A stretch of 64,000 nucleotides of DNA from Rhynochetos jubatus (lineage: Eukaryota > Chordata > Aves > Eurypygiformes > Rhynochetidae). Positions 25,888-39,544 of this stretch are shown one piece after another. The notes below the pieces were generated by a model. The model ran no database searches. It was given only the letters and a program-made list of their open reading frames with translations, and had not been told where the DNA came from. The position numbers and the translations under genes were made by a program. The stretch is from assembly GCA_027574665.1 (NCBI GenBank), contig CM050648.1, forward strand, positions 64,249,363 through 64,313,362. Direction: 5' to 3'. The number at the start of each line of letters is the position of its first letter. Within the stretch, counting starts at the first letter, position 1.

Positions 25888-28800
25888 TGTTCCTCTTACA
25901 GTTTTGTTGGAAGGGTTTGGGCCAGTTTTCTTATGCTTGCACAGGTGGGTGTTTATGCAAAGATTGGCCATTCAGGTAAAATGTTACTTGGACTAGCACT
26001 TGCCTTGTGCTTTTCATTAGGTTTGTTGGCACATAGTATTTTCATCACAGATTTTAGAGCAGATGTTTCTTATATAAATTGTATTCTTCAGTTTGAAAAT
26101 ATTGTGCTGTCACATGCCAGTTATATTATTTTTTAGAACAAAAAATAATGAAGATGAAATGAGGAAGATGGTTATGAGAAAGATGCTATGAGTGAGTGTT
26201 CAGATCAAAGCTTTCCGTGGCTCAGCCGTGTTAAATTATGGCTTGGACTGAAGCCCAGATTTTGCTCTAACTTGTCTCTCCTCATGAACCAGTGAAGTTT
26301 TCCATCTCATCTAAGAATGCTGCAGAGAAACAGAGGCAAAGTCTCTTTGTTCAAACTTCACTTTCTGTGATTCATTCCCTGTCAAGTTATAAGAATTATC
26401 ACCTGTATTCAGCACTCTTGATCTACACAGGTGTAGTAGTACTTCTTTCATTTCCCAGAAACCAAAGAAAATCCTAGCTCTAAAGTAGATGCCTTCAAAG
26501 CAATCCATTCCACCTGCAGTCCTGCTAATACTTGAGGAGCCTTTGGGGGAAAGGTGCAGGCCACAGGCTGGTCAAGTCACTCCAGTAAGCTATGAATATT
26601 TCAAATTTGATTATTTGCTTCCGTAGGCAGTGAAGGTTTATACCAATGGTAATATTTTTGAGTTGGCACATCAGTGACTGTAAGATTGTACTCCAGATCT
26701 CCTTTGTGGACTAAAAGGATCCCTTTAAGGATCTCTCTGCTTTCTTGGATTCCTAAATAATTCCCTCTTTTAAGCAATGTTCTCAGCTAAGTGCAATCCA
26801 TAGCTCTGATCAATGCACTGTTAATGATTTCTAAATCATTTATCAAACAGCCCCTTAAGGATTTCTCTGTGATGATGTAAACATACTCTTTCCCATTAGT
26901 GACTTCAGGTCATTCATCGCTACAGCTAATGCACAAGCAAACATTTAAAAAAGGTTTGCGTAAGAGTTAATCTAACATAATGCCCGATTGCCATAAGCAC
27001 TGAGCCCTGTCTCCCAAGGTTACTTAACAAGGGCTTATTTAGACAAAAGAAGTATGTGCTGCAATTCCAAATATCATGACACAGAAATTTTAGGCACAGC
27101 TAAAGGAGGTCTGAAAATAAGGATCTTTCCATGACTTAATTCTGAAAAGAAACGGAAGGAACAGAAGATTTCTGCCCAGGCTGTTCCTGCAGGTCTGTAG
27201 CCATCATTAATTTTCTCTTCAGTGGGATGTGTCACCAGCCCCCTCCCCTGTCGGGCTCTGCCCTCTTGCAGGCTGAGCTGCTACACCAGAATTCACTCAG
27301 AGCTGACTGCTTATAGGCACCACGTTTGGATATGACTTGGACACAATGATGTAGTATTATAAGCTGTTACAAACTGGAGTTGACAAGGTTTCCTGCAGTC
27401 AAAGAAATCTGGATGAGTGTAGACTTCATCAACATAAGCAGAGTAATCTGATTTACAGTCTTAACAGAATAAAGTTATCTTATATTCCCTGATCTGAAAA
27501 TAAATATCTGTTGACCTTTTATTTTATTTACTTAGATTTCTTGCTACTTTATCTAGATTACAAAAGACAGACCTAGGTGGTAGGCCTAGATAGAGAGCAG
27601 TTGCTCTTAAGCTAGTGCTAGAGCATCATGTTCCATCTCCATCTAAATTGTAGGGAAAGCAGGTTAATTTTTTTTTCTCTCAAGGCTTTGAGTAGCTCAG
27701 CTGTATTGCAATGATTCGGTTACCTTATTGGTTCTTACTTAATACTGCTGACTACATGTTATTTTGGGTTATCATCTCTTTAGTTTCTCTTCTGTTTTTT
27801 CATCAGTCACTGGTTTCAGACCGTCCTACACTAGTGATCAGGGAAAAATGAAATTACATCTTTTACTAAAACTCTCTAAACACTTCAATGTAAAACAAGA
27901 ATATGCCACTACAGGATGGGCATTTCCTTTGGCAACTTCTATTTTGGCTCCATAATATCTTTCAAAACATATTTCTCAGTTCAGTAGTAGGTATGAATTG
28001 GTTGAAACAATATCTATTTCAAATATATCCCTTGAAAGACGAATTAGATAAACAACCAAAAAGATGCTAGTAGTAGTATTGGTATTTGAGACTTATTTTT
28101 TTCTATATGATAGCCTCTGTCAAAATGTGCTAAAAGTTTAAAGCCCTGTGGCATTTATATGGAACAGGCAAAAAAGGTTCTATGCAAGCCTTTATAATTT
28201 TATAATTTTATCTCTGTGCAAATCATTGGGGTTGCTTTGACTCTAAACTGAACTTGAATGTGAAGAAATAACATAGGAAATCAACTACAGGGCTGACAAG
28301 GGAGAGAACTGCCTGAGGAAAATCCTGGGGAGAGTCCAGAACAACTGTCGGCTAACACTGATGCAACTCTCTCCTAGGTCTGCATGGGTATTTTAATGAC
28401 AGAACTCAATGAAATATTATAAAATGTCATGGTGGGCCACTGCTGAATGTAATTACAATCCTTGAGTGCAAGCCTTACAGTCCTCAAATGTTAAATATTA
28501 TAGCAAATTCACTGGGGTTTTTGTAACTTTTTATTGTTGCTATTACCTTTCATTTGCCTTGTTATGTGTTTAAAATACCTGTAGGTATAACTTTTGGGAA
28601 ACATTTCAGTAAGGAACCTTGAAGATAAAGGGATGCTGAGACCTTGAGGTAACTACATCTTATCTTCCTGAACTGATGGCAGTTATTATTGGACAGTAAT
28701 TGAGGGAGGTGGTCCTTCATCCTTCTATCCAGATACCTGATTTTTTGGGTCAGCTGAAATGAGATCTGGAGAACCTCAGTGCAACAGAACCTGCTGTATG

Positions 28801-30996
28801 ATGTGGTGACCTCTCTTGGTCGCCTGGAGTACGGGACTTCCTTCACCCTGCCTATGGGATGTGTGGGGATAACCCCCTTCCACACCACTCACACCTGGTT
28901 GTACCCCTCTTTTCCCCCCAGAATCTGGTGAGAAGGAGCCCTGCTTTTCAGAGAAGGGAGGGACTGTGGTTCATTTTCAGCTCATCTTGTTTCTGTGAAG
29001 AATTGCAGCCATACAGGTAGGGTTACTGAGACTCTGCTTGGAGAAGAGGGAGGTGCAGAGGGAGAAGCAGGGCTGGTGCCAGGCAGCAGTGTGCAGGGCT
29101 GTTTGTAAACAGACACAGGGCTTGTGTTGACCTTGAGGTGAGACGTTGGTAGTGTGAGCATCCCACCGTTTTTGTACCGTCTGCATTTAAAAGTCTAATA
29201 CCGCCATGGGTCTATTCACCATATTTACTGGGGTAATATATAAACAGTATGAGGAGCTGCAATATGTCTGCAAATACTTTTGCACAGCGACAATTTTTTG
29301 TAACATATAATAGTGAATTTTCATGCAATAGATATAACAAGTAAAATTATAATAAAACATCAAAGAAAGATCCCCAGTTTGCTGAAATTACTGATGAACA
29401 TTTCCATCTGAGTCTCATTATACAGGTGCCAAAAAATATATCACAATGCCATTAAGTATTGCAATAACAGTGACATTTTAGGCAAGTCATGAGTGACATT
29501 TTAGAAAGCACTTTGAGGAGGCATGGAAGCAGTGACTTGTATGTATTATTATCTGCTATTAATTCTATACCACCTTTGAAAGAGGAACACACATTGCCAT
29601 AGCAATAAGTAGATGACAATTTTCAAAAACACCCCACTAGCAAAGAAGGTCACAGAGGACCGGCCAACTATCACCTACGTGCCTTTAAAAATACACTTCT
29701 CCAGGTGAAATTAATAGGATGCAGCACATAGCAACCATGAGTGTAGCCTTTCCTGGTTTTGAGTGCGTCTTGTCAACATGACTTTATTTTGCTTTTATCA
29801 CAGCGGCTCATGCTGAGACAGGAAACAAGGAGGAGAAAATTGTACCAAAGGTGGACAGTTGGAAGCTATCCAGAAGTGAAGTTGGAGAGGAGAGGAAAAT
29901 GGAGAGGAGGATGCTTGCCGCAGAGAAAGAAAGGGCCCAAGCACTAAGTTAGGGGTGGATAAAAGGGGAAGAATGCGGCAGGGTGATGTGCAGTGCACAC
30001 ACCTCTGAAAGCAAAGCTGAGATGAGGTGATGAAGAGCCAAAACAATGGCAGTGCAGACAAGGATTATAAATTAGACATACAGGGGTGTGGGGAAACGGT
30101 ATTTCTATAGGAGGGGGGTTGTTCTTTATCTTGACAATCTGTAGAGTCTGCTCTGATGCCGAATTTGCACTTATACGTGATGTGTGAGAAGGCACATCAA
30201 ATGTATTTTAAGTGGAGCCAAGCTGTAAAGGAGAGGCAGTCCTGAACAGCAGAAAGGCAGCAGCTTCCCTGGCAGTAGCTCTTAGCGAGTGTGCTGCCAT
30301 ACCCCTTCACACAAAACACACCTGAAAGTAAACCACTTGTGGATGTGGCTTAACTGTCAGCTTGCACATTCCTCCAAGGCCATTGGCTTAAAAAATGTCT
30401 ATGGATTTTATTGATATCTGTAAGGAGTGTTATTAAAAGGTAGTCCTAGAGTTCTTCCCCTTACCTGGATTGCCAGTAATGTTAAAAAAAAAAATAAAGC
30501 TTTGTAGGTTTTCCTTTTGCTCAAGTCCAATCTGTGAACTGAAGTAGGCAGTCTGACCACACTGAAAATGTTGGGAAGCCCTTATAGTCTGAACACTGTC
30601 ACCCAGATGCACACTCAAGAGACAGAGGGAAGAAACACATTTTACAGAATGTGTAAATTTGTCTTTTAACTCCTGGATCCTGCTCTCGTTAGTGAAATTT
30701 AAAGATTTTTTGTTTTGGTTTTTTTTGGTGGGAGGGAGTGGGGGCTGGGTCTGTGGCTACTTTGGATGCTGGAGCCAAAGTTCCATGTCTTACATTTAAG
30801 TGCTACCAGCTGAATCACCAAAAGCTGAACCAGGGAAACAGAACATATTTGCAGAGAGCAGCTGGTTTTGTTTCACTTCCCCTCAGGTTCGCCACATAAA
30901 ATGGTCTTTCTCATCTGATGTAATTTCTCTTATATGTCTGAAGACAGTGCAACACAGTTTGGCAACCTTGAAGTTACATTAATCACATATAATAGA

Positions 30997-31034
30997 ATGA
31001 TTTATATATATAATATATGATGATTTATATATAT
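30997..31034. repeat. AT-rich direct repeat, 15 bp, 23-bp period
   Basis: The string atgatttatatatat occurs at 30997-31011 and again at 31020-31034, separated by 8 bases of AT-rich sequence. This looks like a local duplication in a TA-rich microsatellite-like tract. Confidence 0.8.
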
Positions 31035-32312
31035 CATAGCCTATTTGGCCAAATCAGCTATAATTTAAACTAAAAAAATTCAGTGCAACAGCCTGTCACC
31101 AAGAATGTCTTCAGTGATGATTCTTAAATTATGCCACAGAATCTTTCCCCACGTGTGGATTTTCAGTATTTCAGGCACAAAAATATTTCTCAAGACACAA
31201 ACTCTTGTGTTGTCCTCCGTCAGTTTTCTCTTGTGAGAAGGTTTCTTTGAACCAGTCATAACATTCCTACTGGATATCAGACTTGTTTCAGTGCATTGCT
31301 TTACTAAGGAAAAGAAAATACGTTTTATATCATGTTTTTATTATTAGAGCAGATGGATCAAATATATATTGTCAACATAAGGGATTGTTACTACTCACAA
31401 TGTTTATCATATCACAAAGGAACACTTTGAGTAGAAGTGAATCTGTAGTCATGTAGTTTGTTGAGTCATGATGTTATATTTGATTGTTGACTGAAATTTA
31501 TGGTGTTAAAGCAAAACCATTCAAAAAGGCTTGATTTTTTACCATATTTATATACAGTGTCAAATATCTTATGCAGAAATATTTACTTGTTCTGAAGTCT
31601 ATATCAAAATCTATACTAAACATACATAGTAAGCAAGAAAAATCCATTTCTGGATTAAACTTCTGTAGAAGTATTAAACTTCTACAAATAGGAAGAATTA
31701 AACATCTTTTCTAGGAAATTTATGAGTGGTCTTAACACTTATTACATGTTCAGTTTCTTTTATGTCTCATATTAATCTCTGCCCTTTTTTGTTTTTTTAT
31801 GTATTCTTTGTATTTTTATGTTTGGTTTTGTTTACTTACCTTCCATTTTTATAGCCATCTAGATTTGTCTTACTGCTTTGCTAATACATTATTACTTCTC
31901 CTCATACTGATGCAGTAAGAGTGAACTAAAATCTTGCACCAACACTGCATTTTCAGTGGAAATTGATACAAATTTTATAACCATCTCTCAGTGTGGTCTG
32001 CCACCGCCTGATGCTCTACTGCTGGCAGTCATCCTGGTGGAATTCTCCAATCCTGTGGCTTGGAGTTTGTACCTATCTGCGCATTCAGGATGTTAATTGG
32101 TAAGGATGCTGAACAAACTACAATTCTTTCTGCAGATACTCCCTACCTTTGGAAATCTGTAGGTAGGCCGTTACCAGACAGTCCTTGTGATTAGCATTAG
32201 ATGCCCAAATTATCTGGTATTTTGGGTTCCTTGATCTCTTTGGTCTTAAATGGATCTATGCCTTTCAACATCTGTGCTCTAGCATTCATCTCCCTATAAC
32301 TAGGGCCCAGAA

Positions 32313-32534
32313 GTGCTGGTAAATGCAGTTAATTCCAGTTGGCGGCCAGTCATGAGTGGTTTTCCCCAGGGCTCAGTACTGGGCTCAGTCCTGTTTGACA
32401 TCTTTATCTATGATCTGGACGAGGCGATTGAGTGCACCCTCAGAAAGTTTGCAGATGACACCAAGCTGGGTGGAGGTGTTGATCTGCTTGAGGGTAGGGA
32501 GGCTCTGCACAGGGATCTGGACAGACTAGATTGA
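32313..32534 (+). pseudogene. CR1 ORF2 reverse transcriptase fragment
   Basis: A 73-codon open piece of the CR1 ORF2 protein, which in intact elements has an endonuclease followed by a reverse transcriptase. It includes the motif [19 protein letters not shown], then [17 protein letters not shown] and a DLDRLD-like end. The two adjacent aspartates of the catalytic FADD box (bases 32448-32459) are intact. The frame then meets a stop (tga at 32532-32534) where intact elements continue. The upstream part, with the endonuclease and the first catalytic aspartate, is missing because the insertion is 5'-truncated. The methionine at the start is not a real initiation site. Confidence 0.9.
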
Positions 32535-32670
32535 TGGGCCAAGACATATCATATGAGTTTTAATAAGGCCAAATGTCGGGTTCTGCACTTTGGCCACAAA
32601 AAACCCCGACAATGCTACAAGTCTGGGGAGGAGTGGCTGAAAAGCTGCTCAGCAGAGAGGAACCCTGGGG

Positions 32671-32937
32671 GTGTTGATTGATAGCTGGCTGAACATAAGC
32701 CAGCAGTGTCCTTGGGTGGCCAAAAAGGCCACTGGCATCCTGGCCTGTATGAGGAATAATGTAGCCAGTAGGACCAGGGAAGTGATTTTACCCTTGTACT
32801 CGGCACTGGTGAGGCCGCATCTTGAGTACTGTGATCAGTTTTGGGCCCCTCACCACATGAAGGACCTTGAGATGCTGGAGCAGGTCCAGAGAAGGAAAAA
32901 TGAAGATAGTGAGGGGTCTGGAGCACAAGTCCTGTGA
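32671..32937 (+). pseudogene. CR1 ORF2 C-terminal fragment
   Basis: Continues the CR1 ORF2 protein after the break following 32534. It shows [19 protein letters not shown], then [19 protein letters not shown] and [15 protein letters not shown], ending in [11 protein letters not shown]. The same block appears in the copies at 45390-45520 and 60830-61060. After the QRR motif the frame drifts, ending at 32937, so the end of the protein is broken. Confidence 0.88.
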
Positions 32938-35900
32938 GGAGCAGCTGAGGGAACTGGGGTTGTTTTAGCCTGGAGAAGAGGAGGCTCAGGGGAGATCTGA
33001 TCCCTCTCTACAGCTACCTGAAAGGAGGTTGTAGAGAGGTGGGGGTCGGCCTGTTCAACCATGTAACAGGTGATAGAACAAGAGGAAATGGTCTTAAGTT
33101 GTGCCAAAGGAAGTTGAGGTTGGATATCAGAATTTCTTTACTGAAAAGGTCATTAGGCATTGGAATGGTTTTCCTGGGGCAGTGGTGGAGTCTCCATCCC
33201 TGGAGGTTTTTAAAAGTTGTGTAGATGTAGTGATTAGGGACACGGTTTAGTGGGGGACTTGTCCGGGTTAGGTTAATGATTGTACTAGATGATCGTACAG
33301 GGCTTTTCCAATCTAGGAAATTCTAAGATTCTATAACATCTGTACAGCACTGAAACTTAGTCCATTGAAGGTCTCAGGACAATGTCCATGAAATTACTAC
33401 CACTGCTGTTATTTGCCCAATAGCACTGACATTCTTCTGACATTTTAGTGAAGGCTTTCCCATGAAGTATATCACATTTTCTACAGTGCTCTTCAACCCA
33501 AGAGTTGCTGAGAATACTCTTCAGCCTGCTCTGTCCCTGTGAGCCCTCTGAGTTTATTCAGCAACACTTTTCAGCATCAAGGGCCAAAGATAGGGTTTTC
33601 TCCCTGACAGCCTTCACTTTATCATCTAACGAGTTGCCATGGGAACAATGAAGCACATACTATAACTCCATACAGCATCAACCACTTATTTTAGGTATAG
33701 TAACTTTAAAATCGCTTCAAACTGTTGTTTGGATTGGGGTTTATTTGGTTGAAAAATAAATTATATAGTTATCAAGTACCAACCACAGTTCTTTAGAACA
33801 AAGTACATAACCAGATGTTAGCTTACATGGATCTGTCAACATAACCCATGTGAGGGACTTCAGCAAAAGATTTAATACAATATTTATGTAATGGAAAGCT
33901 CACGTTATTCAGACAAATTGTGCTCTGGGTTTCTGTGCACCGCTCTGACATGTCAGGGAGGATACACTTCCAACAGAAAGTTTGGCTTTGTGGGAACTGA
34001 CCAGCAGGGTCACTGAACAACCAGTTCAGTCACACCTTGGCACAGGCAGGGCTCTAACACTGGGTAAAGGCAGCAGCTTTTGTAGCCTCAAGAAAACTTC
34101 TGTGCAGGCAAGATAAAGAGTTCTTCAGGCATCTTGGCTGAGTTTTTCTTCAGGGGAAGGCGCAGAGAAATGTTATGTGGAACACACTCTTCAGCTATAT
34201 TAGACTGTTTTCTTCTTACTAAGTCTTCTGGCTGTGTTGGTGTAACTGGATAGAGCCAGCACACCTAGAAACACAGCTTTATTTTTACTTGTTATAATCT
34301 GTCCATTATGTGGAGTCACATTAATAACTTTAAAGGAAACCTTTTTGTTTGCCTTGATTTTCTGTATTTTTAGTAGTGTAAAAAAATTTTATATTCAAAA
34401 GACAGAGTCACCGTGAGTTCTCCTGCAGTGCATCCCACTCCAACCTACTCTGAGAACAGAAACAATATTGAACACTAAGGACATAAAAAGTTTCTGTTCA
34501 AATAAAGAAATAGATAGTATCAGAAAAGCCAAGAAAAATACAATTAAAATCAACTCCTTATATGGCAACAAACAGATTAGCTAGCTGAGAATCTCATTTG
34601 TAATATTATTGCTGTGGGTACAGTTCACGTCCTTGCAGTTAATTTGCATCAGTTTGGGGTTTTTTGTTGCTGTTGTTGGCACAGAAAATTACCTATTCAA
34701 ATTTGGTCTAGGCTCAAACAGGTCTTACAGGACACCATTTAGTGCCAACTGTATTTTTTTCCCTGTGACAATAATGAAAACTTCTTTTCCTACAGGGTAT
34801 GGTGTTGTGTGATCGAGGCATATGTAGGAGACAATTGTTTAATTTGCTACTAAAACTGAAAGAACCAACCATTCAAGAATTTTAAATCAGAGTGTAACAA
34901 TGAAACAGTAAACAAACATGCCAGGGTTGCATGCAACAACTCCTTGAAAAGTGATTCTACAAATTTGGAGTCACAACTGTTAATGTTAATGACAATAAAT
35001 AAATGTTTGCTGTCTGTTTGCTCCACATACATCTTGTTTACAAGCATAGGTAAAAACACTTCTGTAACTCAGCAAAAACTAGTTTGAGTAGGGACTAGCT
35101 GCTTTATCCCACATTTGACATCAAGTGTGGAGCCGGATCCTCAGGAGATCTGTTTTCTGTGCTGAAATCCCATCCATCTGGATATTCTTTGCATGGCTAC
35201 CCAGGCTTGCCAGAGGAGAGCTATGAGGACATGGGTAATACGTCCACACCTGCAGTAACCATATGCAAACTGGATTTAATAGCTCAGGCGTCGATACAAC
35301 TGCATCTGGATGGTCCCCAGTTATAGAGGCAGAGGCAAGCCAGTAGTGCCCAGAGGAGGTGAAGTGCGGGGCTGCATGGCATGACAAGGCAATACCCCAT
35401 GAGAAGCCAGTAGGCAAGGCTACTGCAGGATTTGAGCTTGCTTATAGCAAGCCAAAAGAAGCTATTGTAAAATCCACTTCTGCAAAAAGCAAACATTTCT
35501 GCCTTGAGATTATATTTTCTGCAGGTCAATTGTGGAGACACAAAGTAATGATACGACATTGACAGGAAAGCAAATGAAGCACTATGTTATTGCTTTCTAA
35601 GGCCTGAAATGGGGTCTTGCTTCCAGATTTGTGACCAATCTATTCTTTCTTAGGCTTTTATTCACAGAATTGGAGGTAGCCTGTATATGGGATTAGTCTG
35701 TACATAAGAAAATTGTAATATCATCTTGTGCATACCAGTTAGTAACCAGGAAAATGTATCACCTTCACTTTGCTTGAGCCTTTGTTTCCAGATGTCATAT
35801 TACCATGAATTACGACCTTTCTGCTTTATCTGAATTGGACTTGAAACTTGCTATATATTGCACTGCTGCATCCACAGTGGTTATCTCAACAGTGACGAAC

Positions 35901-36420
35901 TACCCTACAAGTTTGAAAAACAGAAGCACACTGTAAAATAGAGCTGAAATTAACATGTGAACATTTTGCAATATTGATACACCTAAAAAGCTTCTACAGT
36001 CTAGCCCAACAGTGGAGACGGCAAACCTCTCCCAAGTCAGATGCTCCCATAAAGCTTAGAGAAATGTCTTAATTTTTACAACATGGTCTCAGCAGTGCTT
36101 TGCTCCATGTTAAACCTGCGTTACTGACAAGCCTCTCAATCCAGTTCTCTTCCCATCCTTTGGAATCATTATTTTTCAAGTCTGATATATAATTTGATCC
36201 TATGTTTGGTCAAGGAAGAATCAGCATTGCCATTTGAGTGTGCTCTACATCAGGGCTTATTTCTCAGTGACAGCTTCATTAAAAACTCTTGGTATTGCCT
36301 ATGGCAGTCATTCCTCTGTCATTATTCTGCTACTTATTTGGTTTTCCTTATCAGTGTTTCTCAGATTAACACCTATGAGGCATGATTAATATCACAGGTA
36401 AACCGATGTGCACATCATGC

Positions 36421-36439
36421 AAAAAAAAAAAAAAAAAAA
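36421..36439 (+). repeat. Poly(A) tract, 19 bases
   Basis: Nineteen uninterrupted A residues, preceded by cacatcatgc and followed by gtgcaatattt. CR1 elements do not leave poly(A) tails, and no processed pseudogene is recognisable upstream. It is probably a simple homopolymer. Confidence 0.9.
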
Positions 36440-39400
36440 GTGCAATATTTAATTTTCCACAAGTGGGTAAGAAAATCTTTCTCTAACAGTAGTTTATTCC
36501 ACATTTACCTACAACTGATTCTTTTTAAACATTTTTCTCTGAACCATCTCTGACTGGCCTCAGAATACTGTACTGGACAGCCCATTTTTCTGATTTGTTA
36601 TGGCAATCTCTATGTCCCTAATTGTGCTGACGGCAGCACCCCTGAGCTGAAGACAGGGTTTTGTGAATTCCTCCCAGGGTGCAGACCTGGCAGGGTGGCC
36701 ACAAACATGATATCCAACTTGGGGTGAATGCTGGGAGAAGGTTGGAGTACAGCCCAGTCCTGCTGTTTTCCAGTTATTCTCAATCAGGGAAGCATTCACA
36801 TGGGGGATGTTGCAAATGAATGTAAATTAGAACAGGCTAAGGTTCCCTTGGTCCCTTTGATAAGAGTCAGGGCTGGAGCTATGATGCAGGAGGCACACAG
36901 CTAACAAAAAGAAATCAGCCTTGCCCCCTCCCTCATCTGGTGATAAACAAACTTCAGAGGCAAAGAGGCTACAGCACAATGTCCTAAATGACCAGCAGAC
37001 ATACCTGCGCAGGTGCCTACTTCCAGATTGCTTTCCATGCAATTGCCATGTCATTTCCCACACATACCTACTGGTCCATGCAATCAACACTCAGTTGAAT
37101 AAAAAGCCTTTTTTTGAAACCATAAGTTACCTTCCTGTCAGTCTCAGTCTTTAGGAAACACTCTAGGTTGAATCAGGATATTTATCAGACTGCTTCTGAA
37201 ACTGCAGAGGTAAATTCAACCAGTTCTGCTTCTCTTACAAAATCATCTGCTCATTTCTAGTAATTGTAGCCCATCTGGAGGTTTCTCTTCTCCTGTAAAT
37301 GTCTGGGAGAGGAATTTCAAAGTCCTGTTGAGTCAAGAGCAAAGAAACAAGTAAGCTAAGCCACCCATAGCTACTGTGGTAACTTATTTCTCCTGCTCTT
37401 TTAAGAGAAATACATATTCATACTAGTGCTTTATTTAATGAAGAAGTCATACGCAGCAAAGTGGCGAAAGACTAAGCTCATTAAGCATGACCCCTCTTCA
37501 GGGTTAGCCTTATAGCTTTCTCTCTCAAGAAAGAGTGGTGCCATCTACATGTAATAAGGTGTTGCAATTAAAGATCCTGGTAAACCAGCTTTCAGAAAGC
37601 TTTTTCTATTAATACGTTTGGTAATGGCAGCTTTCATACTGCTAACACAACAGAATACTTGAAAAATACTATAACTTCTTCAACAAAGCTCCTAGGAAAA
37701 AAAAACCAATTTGATGAATGGGCTTGCTTCTGTTCCTAGGCTTTACGAATTGGGAGGAATACTGGACACCACTCAGCATAACGCCTTGTACAGAAAAGAC
37801 AGACCACGGCAAAGGAGACCCCACGAGTGGTGCAATACAAATTTATGTCATATGCTGTTTCTCTTACCATCTATAATCAATACGTGGAATTCACACAGGC
37901 AGATTTTTGTTAAAAACAGTTCAACTAGATGCCAATCAACAGATTCATCTGCACAGATGGGGTGTCAGGACAGCAACATACATTTTTGTCACACAGTAAA
38001 AGAGCTGTTTCAAAGGTAAGTGACATATTCACAGTGATAGGATGATGGAGACATCGGTAAGTAGTTGGTAAGTCAGGGGATAATTTTTGGAATGACTTGT
38101 GGAAAAAAGAAAGGATGCTGAGGAACAGGATCTGGCATTGCTGTGGTGTCTTGGAGTGACCAGGTAGCTGACAGAGGCAGAAGTGGAACGAGGCTCAGTG
38201 TTCAGCTGGCTGCTCCAACGGGCAGCTGGGGCCATGTCACCACCCTGTGGTCGTGTCCCTCATGAGTGTCTTAAGAGCTTCTCAGAGCCTTTCCTTTGGG
38301 AGAAAAATAGACCAAGAAAGAAAAAAAAACCAAAAAGCAATACTTTTTCTGAGAATCCTTGAGCCGGTCTTGCCAGACTGCTTACTCATCCCAGAACCCG
38401 CTGGGAAAGCTGTCTCTTGTCTCTGACTCAATATCTATTTGATGCTTGTCCAGATTTCTTTAAGCCTTCAAATTATCTTTTCATGAAATTGCTTCTGCAG
38501 ACTGTGATAGTTTGTCTTTAGGAAGCCTTTAGCAAAAGTTTATGAAGTACATATAAAGTACATTATTTGGTGAGCACTGTGCCTTGCCATGGGACCAGTG
38601 TCTACACTAGCAGTCTCAAAATCTCTCTGGGTTATTTTAGCTTTGAAATAGTCTGGGCTCTGACCACCTTATTAGCTAAATAACAGGCCAGAAATTATTT
38701 TGGCAGATGTCAATTTGCTGATAATGTTACCATCATGAAGACTTGAGCATTTCCAAGACGGAGCAGGTGTCTGCGTGTCTTTTAAAGGATATGGCAGAGT
38801 TTGACTTGTTCACTGCGATACGTGGGAGCTGTAGTAAAGAGCCTGAACTCATCTTCCAGGTTTATGCCAAGCACACAAATCTCTAGCCTTTTGAGAATTT
38901 TAGTAGCTAGCAGACATTTCAACAGGATAAGATAGTTATTTTGAATTGATTTGAGGCAGTGGATAAATGAAAGACTGCTCTTTTTTGTATGTACCAGAGT
39001 CTAGAGATCTGGGATTTTTGGAAGCCACAGAAGAGGGATTTGTAGGAATGAAAAAATCATGAGTCTTGATGTGGTAAAAGATTTTATCGCAGTGAAATCT
39101 AGACAGTGATAGGCACAATAATATGGAGACTGACAGGTAAGCTCATAAGAGAAGAAATGTGGGAAGTGAAAGAAAAGTATAAGCTCTGAATGAAGTATAA
39201 GAAGGGAAAATGTTATTATTCATAGAAATGATTGACACTGAAAAAAAGATAGCAGCAGTTTTAATGAGGTATATGCAGGTATTGTATCTCATCTGTGAAA
39301 ACTCAAGATACAATTCTTAGAATTTCAGGAGCTGAATTAGTTACGTACTCATAATCTACACTGGTATCCTAGGGACAAATGGAAACATTCAGAAACTTAG

Positions 39401-39524
39401 AAAGTGGAAGAAGAAATGTTTTTGTTAGATGCTACTGGTTGAAGTAGCACTAGATCAATATTTACCTGAAGTTAAAAAATGTTAGTTTTCGAAATGATGA
39501 ACACATACTCCCTTGTTACTCATT

Positions 39525-39544
39525 AAAAAAAAAAAAAAAAAAAA
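39525..39544 (+). repeat. Poly(A) tract, 20 bases
   Basis: Twenty uninterrupted A residues preceded by gttactcatt and followed by gagagacagagataa. The sequence upstream does not resemble a known gene or SINE, so a retroposed origin is possible but unsupported. Confidence 0.9.

Larger units (their letters stand above)
24061..32303. other. Non-coding stretch with a striking palindrome, no gene recognised
   Basis: AT-rich sequence without a recognisable coding region. It contains the perfect inverted repeat at 25847-25887 and an AT-rich duplication near 30997-31034, both listed separately. Moderately GC-richer patches occur at about 27180-27300, 28600-29170 and 29640-30200. None of their open frames, including the 108-codon minus-strand frame at 28562-28888, resembles a protein family I know. 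Confidence 0.55.
32304..33336 (+). mobile_element. CR1 LINE fragment (about 1 kb) with reverse transcriptase remains
   Basis: This is a 5'-truncated CR1 copy holding the last part of ORF2 and the 3' end. Starting near the motif gaagtgctggtaaatgcag it encodes part of the reverse transcriptase palm, including FADDTKLGG. Further on is the conserved C-terminal piece [13 protein letters not shown] (see separate entries). The 3' part runs through cagcctggagaag-like sequence to the tail tgtactagatgatcgtacag and ends in aagattctataa near 33336. The tail, with the motif gacacggtttagtgggggac, differs from the other copies, so this is another CR1 subfamily. Stops and frameshifts show it is dead. Confidence 0.95.

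Noticed and set aside
28562-28888. 108-codon minus-strand frame considered as a retroviral or host protein
   Set aside because: I found no recognisable motif, and the surrounding sequence gives no support.
28900-28935. Pyrimidine-rich run ending in cag, resembling a splice acceptor, with a gtgaga donor-like site a few bases later
   Set aside because: It would define an exon of only about six bases, and no partner exon is recognisable.
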